A stretch of 5,738 bases of DNA from Candidatus Omnitrophota bacterium (GTDB lineage: Bacteria > Omnitrophota > Gorgyraeia > Tantalellales > Tantalellaceae). Positions 1 through 5,738 of the stretch are shown piece by piece. Numbering within the stretch: the first letter of the stretch is position 1; every line of letters starts with the position of its first letter. The notes below the pieces were generated by a model. The model was not told the DNA's origin. It ran no database searches and was given only the letters and a program-made list of their open reading frames with translations. The stretch lies in assembly GCA_018814505.1 (NCBI GenBank), contig JAHIZQ010000103.1, positions 1 through 5,738 on the forward strand, in the 5' to 3' direction. Both the position numbers and the translations under genes were made by a program.

Positions 1-1
1 A

Positions 2-2923
2 TCGTTTGACCGAGGCATTGATATGCAACTCGCGGCAATGGAAGTCAGAGAGAAATTCGCAAAAGTAAAAGAAAAAATGCCGAAAGAAGCCGAAAAACCT
101 ATTATCGCGCAGTTTTCACAAACTGATGTTCCAATTGTAATATTTGCGGTTACGAGCCGTAAGCGGACAACTGAAGAATTGCGCAAATTAGTAGATGAAG
201 AGATAAAAGAAAGAATAAAACGAATTAACGGTGTCGCGAATGTTGAAATTGGAGGCGGCAGAGAACGCAAAATATTGATAGAAGCAGATAAAAAAGCCTT
301 ACACAGATATAGTGTTTCTTTAAACAAACTGATTTCAGTTTTAGGGGCAAATAATCTTAATCTTTTAACCGGAGAGTTAGAACAACGCAAAAACAAAATA
401 CTAATACGGGCTATTGGGCAATTTGTAACGGTTGATGATATTAAAAATACGGTTGTCTCTACCAGTTTAAACGGTTCGGTTGTGCGGGTTAAAGATATTG
501 CGCAGGTTAAGGATTCGTATCTGGAAGCAAAAACATACGCACGTATGAATGTCAACCCCATAGTTTCGGTCTATGTGCAGAAAGAATCAAAAGCAAATAC
601 AATAAATGTTTCAGGAAGAATACTTGATGAAATAGAAAACATAAAAACAGTAATGCCTGAAGATGTAAAAGTTGTTGTTACCAAAAATCAGGCAAAATTT
701 ATCCGCAAGTCTATATCAAACCTACGGGATTCCCTTTTTCGAGGCGCTGTGATGATAATTTTTATCCTCATGCTTTTTATGGGGAAACTTGGTCGTCACG
801 CGGCTGTTATTGTTCCGGTTGGGCTTTTAACCGCCATGTTTGTTCCTGGCATTATACTGTATATTTTGCTGGCGGGATTACTTTTATTTCTCGTATTTTT
901 AAAAAAACACCGACCTATCTTGATAGTAGCGATATCCATTCCTATCTCGCTAATAATAACATTTGGGTTCATGGATTTAGCAAATATGTTTATTCCGCTA
1001 GTTATGGACCTTACAATAAACTTTATTACGCTTTTCGGGCTAGCGCTTGGAGTTGGAATGCTTGTGGACAACTCAATAGTTGTTTTTGAAAACATCGTCA
1101 CAAAAAGCGAACAAGGGCTTGACAACGTTTCTGCCGCGGTCGAGGGCAGTGCCGAAATGAATGTTGTTATTTTTGCTTCAACGCTTACGACCGTAATAGT
1201 GTTTCTTCCGATGCTTTTTGTCTCTAAATCAATGAGTATGCTTTACGGGGGAGTTGCGTGGACAGTCACTTTTTCACTTTGCGTATCACTTTTTGTCGCG
1301 CTTATGATAGTGCCGCTCATGAGTTCGAAGATAAAAATTGCTGAAAAAGGCGGCGAATCTGAAAGCGTTAAAGAAGGATTCTTGCTACCGTTTTACAAAA
1401 AACAGGAAAAGGCACTTCTCTTTGTTTTTCGCCGTAGATTTCTTTTTGTTTTTGGAGCTATACTTTTATTTGTCGGCGCTATATGTGTTTACCGCGGCAT
1501 GGGGAAAGAGTACATAGGTACTACTGAACAAAACAGGTTTACCATTTTTATAGAACTTCCTACAGGCGCGAAACTTGATTCGAGCGATAATGTTGTGCGT
1601 GAAGTTGAAAATATGCTTAAAGAAATTCCGGAAGTAAAAGATTTTACCGCGCGAGTAGAGGCCTGGTCAAGCAAGATATATGTTGATTTAGTTAGCTTGG
1701 AAAGAAGAAAAAGGTCGGTTGGGGATGTTATAGAGAGCTTGAGACCAAAAGTCGCGCGGCTTCAGCCAGCCTTTATATATTTTGAGGAAGAACAAGAAGT
1801 CGGAACAAAAGAGATTATATTGAATATTTTTGGTTACAATTATGATGTTTTGCGTGAAATAGCCATAGCGTTGACTACCAGAATGGGTAGGATTCCATAC
1901 TTTACAGACACAAAGATACGTATGCGTGAAGGCCGTCCGGAACTTGATTTAAAGGTAGACAGAAAAAAAAGCGCGCAGGCAGGTTTTTCGACTCGAGACA
2001 TAGCCGATATGATTCACGCTAAGGTGAGAGGTGTGAGGGCAACAATGTATCACACAAGGGCGTCAGAGGTTGAAACAATAGTTCGTATGCAGGAAAAAGA
2101 CAGAAGAACCGTAAAGAATATCCATAGTCTTGCTGTTTCGAAGTTAGGAGACGATAGGGTCATTTTAGATCAAATCGCGAATTTTGAATACAGCCTTGGC
2201 CCAAGCGAAATTTGGCGAAAAAACCGGGCGCGTATGATTCAGGTAAGCGCGAATATCGGAGAACTTCCTTTGGGGAAAGCCGCGGAAGTTTTAAAAAAAG
2301 AACTTTTAGACCTAAAAATGCCGGAAGACTATTTTTACGAAGTCGGTGGGGATTATCCGACACTGCTTAAAACTCAGCAGGAATTTCTTCTCACAATTAG
2401 CGTTATTATTGCGTTGATTTATCTTGTTTTGGCATCTATTTTTGAATCGTACAGACAGCCTTTTATTATTATGGTTACAGTGCTCTTGGCTACGGTAGGC
2501 GCGGTGGGAGCGCTGTATATCACAAAAACGTCGATAGGTATGGGTGCGCTTATAGGAATGATGATGCTAGCAGGAATTGTAGTTAATAACGGTATTATTC
2601 TGGTAGAGCACGCGAATGAATTAAAAAAACGGCGTAAGAATCTTTTTAGAACATTGATGCAGGCCGCGCGAGACCGGCTTCGTCCGGTGTTAATGACAAC
2701 CGCGACCACGGTTTTTGGATTAGTGCCTATGGCTTTTGATAGAAGTGAAGGTTCAAACCTTTGGAATCCGCTTGCGATTACCGTAATTGGCGGTCTTTTA
2801 TTTGCTACTCCGCTGACTTTGGTTTTGGTTCCGGCAATGTACTCGATTTTTGAAGAATTTAGCAGTATTATTAAGAAATTTTTCCATCCAAAAAAGTTTT
2901 TTTCCACAGGCAAAAAACCTTAA
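2..2923 (+). CDS. RND efflux transporter permease subunit (AcrB/HAE-like), 5'-truncated by window edge
   Basis: This is an inner-membrane proton-driven RND pump subunit. In this family it works as a trimer with a periplasmic adaptor and an outer-membrane channel to export drugs, metals or other compounds; the substrate cannot be told here. The reading frame is open to the left edge, and the residues before the first ATG (position 23) continue the family pattern (SFDRGID matches F..GTD of the porter domain), so that ATG is internal. Residue numbers below count from it. The first porter half lies at about 1-235, TM2 to TM6 at 237-434, TM7 at 470-492, the second porter and docking region at 495-780, and TM8 to TM12 at 785-946. 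TM4 carries VDNSIVVFENI (348-358) and TM10 carries VVNNGIILVEH (853-863). The end (NPLAITVIGG then LVLVPAMYSIFE) is canonical and is followed by TAA. About 90 residues are missing compared with the usual ~1,040. Residues 240-317 contain an extra hydrophobic hairpin. No adaptor gene is visible; it may lie upstream. Confidence 0.95.
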   Translation, partial: SFDRGIDMQLAAMEVREKFAKVKEKMPKEAEKPIIAQFSQTDVPIVIFAVTSRKRTTEELRKLVDEEIKERIKRINGVANVEIGGGRERKILIEADKKALHRYSVSLNKLISVLGANNLNLLTGELEQRKNKILIRAIGQFVTVDDIKNTVVSTSLNGSVVRVKDIAQVKDSYLEAKTYARMNVNPIVSVYVQKESKANTINVSGRILDEIENIKTVMPEDVKVVVTKNQAKFIRKSISNLRDSLFRGAVMIIFILMLFMGKLGRHAAVIVPVGLLTAMFVPGIILYILLAGLLLFLVFLKKHRPILIVAISIPISLIITFGFMDLANMFIPLVMDLTINFITLFGLALGVGMLVDNSIVVFENIVTKSEQGLDNVSAAVEGSAEMNVVIFASTLTTVIVFLPMLFVSKSMSMLYGGVAWTVTFSLCVSLFVALMIVPLMSSKIKIAEKGGESESVKEGFLLPFYKKQEKALLFVFRRRFLFVFGAILLFVGAICVYRGMGKEYIGTTEQNRFTIFIELPTGAKLDSSDNVVREVENMLKEIPEVKDFTARVEAWSSKIYVDLVSLERRKRSVGDVIESLRPKVARLQPAFIYFEEEQEVGTKEIILNIFGYNYDVLREIAIALTTRMGRIPYFTDTKIRMREGRPELDLKVDRKKSAQAGFSTRDIADMIHAKVRGVRATMYHTRASEVETIVRMQEKDRRTVKNIHSLAVSKLGDDRVILDQIANFEYSLGPSEIWRKNRARMIQVSANIGELPLGKAAEVLKKELLDLKMPEDYFYEVGGDYPTLLKTQQEFLLTISVIIALIYLVLASIFESYRQPFIIMVTVLLATVGAVGALYITKTSIGMGALIGMMMLAGIVVNNGIILVEHANELKKRRKNLFRTLMQAARDRLRPVLMTTATTVFGLVPMAFDRSEGSNLWNPLAITVIGGLLFATPLTLVLVPAMYSIFEEFSSIIKKFFHPKKFFSTGKKP

Positions 2924-2934
2924 CAGTATGCCAA

Positions 2935-2958
2935 AAGTCCCCTCCAAGTCCCCTCCAA
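2935..2958 (+). repeat. Tandem direct repeat, 11-base unit, two copies
   Basis: The unit AAGTCCCCTCC occurs twice back to back and is followed by AA, so 24 bases match perfectly with a period of 11. It starts 11 bases after the pump's stop codon and ends 7 bases before a TTGACA hexamer. The 11-base period is about one helical turn, so it could be a tandem operator upstream of the promoter. Simple replication slippage would give the same pattern. Confidence 0.85.
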
Positions 2959-2965
2959 TTATTGT

Positions 2966-2995
2966 TTGACAGAGTATAGTGGAACAGGATATAAT
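2966..2995 (+). promoter_or_regulatory. Sigma70-type promoter with consensus -35 and -10 boxes
   Basis: TTGACA (2966-2971) and TATAAT (2990-2995) are both exact consensus hexamers, separated by 18 bases, one more than the optimum. A transcript would start near 3002. The next convincing start codon is 418 bases further on, and that gene has a second promoter of its own. This promoter therefore drives either a long leader for the downstream gene, a small RNA, or something now decayed. It lies entirely outside both genes, which favours a real signal over a chance match. Confidence 0.65.
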
Positions 2996-3128
2996 ACCTT
3001 TCTTAAAATCAACATATGTTAATGTTGAAATAGTTAATGTTTTGATATTAAAGGGTAGAAAAACTGAAATTAGCATAAGAGAAAAGCTAGATAGCGATAC
3101 CGGAACCCTTCATTTTGGGAAGAGCTAG
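2979..3128 (+). other. Doubtful 49-codon ORF, possible gene remnant
   Basis: A GTG-initiated frame of 49 codons ends at TAG (3126-3128). The product reads as a plausible mixed alpha/beta fragment (for example IVNVLILKGRKTEISIREKL) but I recognise no family. There is no Shine-Dalgarno sequence before the GTG, no in-frame ATG, and the start overlaps the -10 region of the promoter at 2966-2995, so that promoter could not express it from this start. A decayed remnant or a chance ORF is more likely than a working gene. Confidence 0.15.
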
Positions 3129-3154
3129 ATTGTTGTGCGCAACTTTTTCACTTT

Positions 3155-3251
3155 ATACCGCTTCCAAAAGGTAATGCCCTAATTGTCATCTCGAACCCCA
3201 ATGAAATTGGGATATCCGGGATCTGAAATGTGTATTTTTTTGAAGTGGTAT
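3155..3251. repeat. Long imperfect palindrome (REP/MITE-like element)
   Basis: The ends ATACCGCTTC (3155-3164) and GAAGTGGTAT (3242-3251) pair over 10 positions with one G-U pair. After one mismatch, 3166-3173 pairs with 3233-3240 (8 pairs, two of them G-U). The core pairs 3188-3193 with 3217-3222 and CCCAAT (3197-3202) with ATTGGG (3206-3211) around a GAA loop. About 35 pairs form in 97 bases. The core pattern (GTCATCTCGA..CCCCAAT..ATTGGG..GGGATCTGA) resembles dispersed palindromic repeats known from many bacterial genomes. TA dinucleotides near both ends would fit a small non-autonomous element of the IS630/mariner type, but that is speculative. The alternative is a structured leader or small RNA domain. 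Confidence 0.6.
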
Positions 3252-3307
3252 TAGATGCTTTTAAGTACAATAGAGTGGGGTGCGTGAAGACGCGCGCAAG
3301 TGTTAAT

Positions 3308-3350
3308 AAAAAAAAAGCCAGAAAGCTGAATATTGATTTTTCCTTTGGCT
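3308..3350 (-). terminator. Rho-independent terminator-like hairpin reading leftward
   Basis: Read on the minus strand, AGCCAAAG pairs with CTTTCTGGCT (two-base bulge) around a loop of about 17 bases, and nine T residues follow directly. On the plus strand the same hairpin is preceded by A9 and has no T tract after it. No minus-strand gene is visible to its right within this window, so it would stop only antisense transcripts or act as an insulator. The loop also holds the -35 box of the neighbouring plus-strand promoter. The large loop and the bulge lower confidence. Confidence 0.4.
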
Positions 3351-3360
3351 ATGATATAAT
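3333..3360 (+). promoter_or_regulatory. Promoter of the exported-protein gene, extended -10 type
   Basis: TATAAT (3355-3360) is an exact -10 consensus preceded by TG and one base (TGA, 3352-3354), an extended -10 motif. A partial -35, TTGATT (3333-3338), lies 16 bases upstream. Transcription would begin near 3367, giving a leader of about 53 bases before the GTG at 3420. Confidence 0.6.
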
Positions 3361-3406
3361 ATATACGGGTTAAATAAAGAAAAAGTTTGAAAAGACATAG
3401 AAAAGC

Positions 3407-3413
3407 AGGAAGG
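3407..3413 (+). promoter_or_regulatory. Shine-Dalgarno sequence that supports the GTG start
   Basis: AGGAAGG ends 6 bases before GTG 3420. It also lies 4 bases before an ATG at 3418 that is followed at once by TGA, so that ATG cannot start a protein. A second, weaker candidate, GAGGG (3477-3481), precedes an in-frame ATG at 3486 by 4 bases. Confidence 0.55.
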
Positions 3414-3419
3414 TGCAAT

Positions 3420-5738
3420 GTGATATATAATCTCAGGGAAAGAAGTATATCAAAAACTGATGACTTGTCTTCTGATGAGGGCATCATGGTATGGAAAAAT
3501 AGGCATCGCTTTTTTATCAGATGCGTCAGTATCGCATTGACGCTATTATTCCTGGATCAACAGGCCGGTTGGTCTCAAAACGGACGTCCTGTTTGGGCTG
3601 AGGCAAAGAATTTTAAAACGCTTTATCAAGATCCCATCCCTGAAAAAAGTTTTGATATTCCATACGACATCGCGAACACCCAAGAAGTGACTTTAAATGG
3701 CGGCAATGAAACGATTGTGCATATCCAAGACGCGCACGCGTCTTTATCCGCGCAATATTCAATTGCAAATTTATTAGACTCGCTTGTTACTAACTATGAC
3801 CTTGAATTTATCGCTGTAGAAGGCGCGGAAGGTTATATTGATACTTCCATTCTTAAATCATGCCCGGACAAAGAAATCCGTAAAAAAGCCGCAGATTTTC
3901 TAATGCAAGAAGGCAAAATGAGTGCTGGAGAATTTTTTACCATTACAAATGACAACGATAACATTTGTTTGTATGGTATTGAAGAGGATGAACTCTATTC
4001 GAAGAACCTAAAAAGTTTTCAGCATGTCGCGGAAATGCGCGCGGAGCAAACCGGTAATTTAAAAAATCTTCTTCAGCAGTTATACCTCTTGGGCGAGAAA
4101 ATATATTCGAAAGATCTCAACGTTTTAAACAAAAATTCCATCAAACATAGAGACGGGTTGTTGAGTTTTTCAGATTATTGGGAAATTCAGGAGTCTTTCA
4201 TTGAAAAGTATAGAATTAGTGTTTCCGGGTATATCGAAATCTCGAAGCTATTGGAATCTATTAAGCTTGAAAAAATCATAGATTTTCCAAAAGCTAACGC
4301 GGATCGCCGCCGTCTCATAGACGAAATTAGCAGTAATATGGCGAAACCGGAACTTGAAAAACTTGTTCTAAAATCGCTTGCTTTTAAACAGAATAAAATA
4401 TCCCAGGGAACTTTTCATAACTATCTTCTTGAGTTAGCTGAAACAAGAAACGTTTCTTCCGAGGGATATGAAAACCTTATTAATTTCACGAAGTATATTA
4501 CCCTGTACGAATCTGTAGAACTCACCAGGCTTTATCATGAGATAGAAGAGGTAGAAGAAATAATTCGGCAAAAGTTGTACCGGAATAATGAGGAAAAAGA
4601 TTTATATAAAATGACCCGCCTGGCAAAGCTTTTAAAACAGCTTTATTCCATGGAACTAAATAACGGAGAGTTTCGTTTCCTTCAAAAGAACTATATGGAT
4701 TTTTCACCGAAAGAATACGCGCGTTTTATAAAAGAAAAATGTGAAAAACATGGAGTAGTAATTACCGGTGAATATGAGCTTTCAGAAATAGGTGAAAACA
4801 TAGATGGAGCTATGAAGTTTTATGTCGATGCTGAGACAAGAAACAGTGCTATGTTCAGGAACACTCTCAAAAAAATGCGGAAAAACGGCAAAAAAGTTGC
4901 CGCGCTTATAACGGGAGGTTACCACACAGAAGGTCTCACTGAACTTATGCAAAAAGACAATCTTTCCTACCTTGTTATTGAACCAAAGTTCCAGGAAGGA
5001 AAAGAAAGACCCTACATAGCAATACTTACCAACAAAAAAAGGCCTTATGAAAAAATTCTTGAAACCGGTAGATATACCCTTGCCGCGCAATTGTTTTTTT
5101 ATAACCATAACCTATCAGAAATAAAACCTGTTTTATTCGGTATATTTGGGGATGTTGTGCTGAAAGGCGGAGATCTCAAAGTGTTTATGAAGAATTGGCT
5201 TGAAAAACGAAAGAGTTTTTGCCAGGAGTACGTTATTCCCAATCAAAGCGAAATCAAAGGGCCGTGTGTTACGAACGAGGAATTAGAAGAATTTTTTAAT
5301 GCAGTTAATGGAGAAAAAATTGGTACTAGAGCTGTAATCGCGGAAAAAGATGAGGATAAAAGCGGTCAGCAAAAAATGAACTTTGTTACGCTTTGTGGCC
5401 AGGACTACACTTTTCATTTTAATCCAACCTCAGAAAAAGATAGAGAAATATTTAAAAATAGGATTTCTGGAGGAGAAGAAAGAGGAAAAGATTTTTTGGG
5501 CGCGATACAAGATCTAAAAGCGAAAACAACAGAAAAAGAAGATATTGCCAAGCTGGCAGAACTTGAATTAAATCTCAAAACTTCCATAGATTTATTCAAT
5601 CGTGATGACGAGTTTGATGAAAAAGCGGTGGAGGCATTAAAAACAAATAAGCAAGTACGTGTAAGAGAAGTTGTTAATGTGCTTAAAGGCAAAAAACTGG
5701 AAGAAAAAGAGTCTGATATCCGTGAAATATTGAGATCG
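3420..5738 (+). CDS. Large exported protein with ChaN/TraB/Tiki-like N-terminal domain, 3'-truncated
   Basis: An uninterrupted frame of 773 codons runs off the right edge; the full length is unknown. GTG 3420 is chosen for its Shine-Dalgarno; ATG 3486 (codon 23) is the alternative. Residues 26-45 form a basic stretch plus a hydrophobic core, like a signal peptide or anchor, with a possible AEA cleavage site at 60-62. Residues ~90-190 carry VHIQDAH (100-106), Q112 and FIAVEGAEG (130-138). Residues ~195-440 are a largely helical insertion. Residues 470-523 carry AETRNSAMFRN and then ITGGYHTEGL (497-506) with H502. This order (His motif, Glu, Arg-bearing helix, GxxH loop) fits the ChaN/TraB/Tiki/EreA superfamily, whose members include metal-dependent peptidases and haem-binding proteins. 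Residues 540-773 are charged and unrecognised. From memory, similar N-termini occur in giant Omnitrophota proteins. Activity and substrate are unknown; the superfamily assignment is inference. Confidence 0.75.
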   Translation, partial: MIYNLRERSISKTDDLSSDEGIMVWKNRHRFFIRCVSIALTLLFLDQQAGWSQNGRPVWAEAKNFKTLYQDPIPEKSFDIPYDIANTQEVTLNGGNETIVHIQDAHASLSAQYSIANLLDSLVTNYDLEFIAVEGAEGYIDTSILKSCPDKEIRKKAADFLMQEGKMSAGEFFTITNDNDNICLYGIEEDELYSKNLKSFQHVAEMRAEQTGNLKNLLQQLYLLGEKIYSKDLNVLNKNSIKHRDGLLSFSDYWEIQESFIEKYRISVSGYIEISKLLESIKLEKIIDFPKANADRRRLIDEISSNMAKPELEKLVLKSLAFKQNKISQGTFHNYLLELAETRNVSSEGYENLINFTKYITLYESVELTRLYHEIEEVEEIIRQKLYRNNEEKDLYKMTRLAKLLKQLYSMELNNGEFRFLQKNYMDFSPKEYARFIKEKCEKHGVVITGEYELSEIGENIDGAMKFYVDAETRNSAMFRNTLKKMRKNGKKVAALITGGYHTEGLTELMQKDNLSYLVIEPKFQEGKERPYIAILTNKKRPYEKILETGRYTLAAQLFFYNHNLSEIKPVLFGIFGDVVLKGGDLKVFMKNWLEKRKSFCQEYVIPNQSEIKGPCVTNEELEEFFNAVNGEKIGTRAVIAEKDEDKSGQQKMNFVTLCGQDYTFHFNPTSEKDREIFKNRISGGEERGKDFLGAIQDLKAKTTEKEDIAKLAELELNLKTSIDLFNRDDEFDEKAVEALKTNKQVRVREVVNVLKGKKLEEKESDIREILRS

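Larger units (their letters stand above)
2924..3419. other. Signal-rich intergenic region without a convincing gene
   Basis: This 496-base stretch separates the pump gene from the exported-protein gene. No ORF on either strand has both a plausible ribosome binding site and recognisable protein character. It holds tandem 11-base repeats, a consensus-like promoter, a large imperfect palindrome, a minus-strand terminator-like hairpin and the promoter of the next gene; each is listed separately. I see no strong rho-independent terminator just after the pump's stop codon, so where that transcript ends is unclear. Confidence 0.7.

Noticed and set aside
23..25. ATG at 23 as the true start of the pump gene.
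   Set aside because: The frame is open to the left edge and the residues before it match the RND porter domain; starting here would remove TM1.
2419..2913. A 164-residue ORF on the minus strand, plus smaller minus-strand ORFs at 796-1125, 1489-1674 and 2160-2363.
   Set aside because: All lie antisense inside the RND gene, whose plus-strand frame is unambiguous; their products have no recognisable family features.
2798..3076. A 92-residue minus-strand ORF spanning the end of the pump gene.
   Set aside because: It overlaps the conserved TM12 region antisense, covers the tandem repeat and promoter, and resembles no family.
3085..3130. A direct repeat AGCTAGAT at 3085-3092 and 3123-3130.
   Set aside because: Eight bases repeated once in AT-rich DNA is expected by chance, and nothing around it suggests an insertion or attachment site.
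3132..3148. A hairpin GTTG-TGCG-CAAC followed by five T, as a terminator for a short RNA from the promoter at 2966.
   Set aside because: A four-pair stem and five T are too weak to call a terminator without expression data.
3251..3487. A 78-residue minus-strand ORF across the intergenic region and the start of the second gene.
   Set aside because: It runs through the promoter, the A9 tract and the beginning of the exported protein and has no recognisable motif; the terminator-like hairpin would also fall inside it.
4522..5692. Minus-strand ORFs at 4522-4707, 4782-5108 and 5414-5692.
   Set aside because: They are antisense to the continuous plus-strand frame of the large exported protein and are compositional shadows of it.

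Overview
The window holds two large plus-strand genes, both cut by the window edges, separated by a 496-base intergenic region. The DNA is AT-rich, with scattered GCG/CGCG codons. The second gene's N-terminal motifs (HIQDAH, VEGAEG, a GGYHTEGL-type loop) resemble, from memory, very large secreted proteins of Candidatus Omnitrophota (formerly OP3). The RND pump uses the VDN/VVNN membrane signatures common outside Proteobacteria. Assignment to a Gram-negative-type, uncultured Omnitrophota-like bacterium is therefore inference at moderate to low confidence.

Region 1 (2-2923) is the bulk of an RND (AcrB/HAE-like) efflux transporter inner-membrane subunit. Only the first ~90 residues (TM1 and the start of the porter domain) are missing. 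The C-terminus is intact. TM2-TM3 contains an unusual extra hydrophobic hairpin of ~40-48 residues that looks like an internal duplication.

Region 2 (2924-3419) contains no convincing gene but is dense in signals. In order these are: two tandem 11-base repeats; a sigma70-type promoter with both hexamers at consensus; a 49-codon ORF of doubtful reality; a ~97-base imperfect palindrome with a REP-like core; a terminator-like hairpin reading on the minus strand; and an extended -10 promoter with a Shine-Dalgarno sequence serving the next gene.

Region 3 (3420-5738, open at the right edge) encodes the first 773 residues of an apparently exported protein. A signal-anchor or signal peptide is followed by a domain with the motif order of the ChaN/TraB/Tiki/EreA superfamily, split by a large helical insertion, and then a charged tail of unknown role. 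The pump and this protein are probably separate transcription units, because the second gene has its own promoter. No functional link between them can be claimed.
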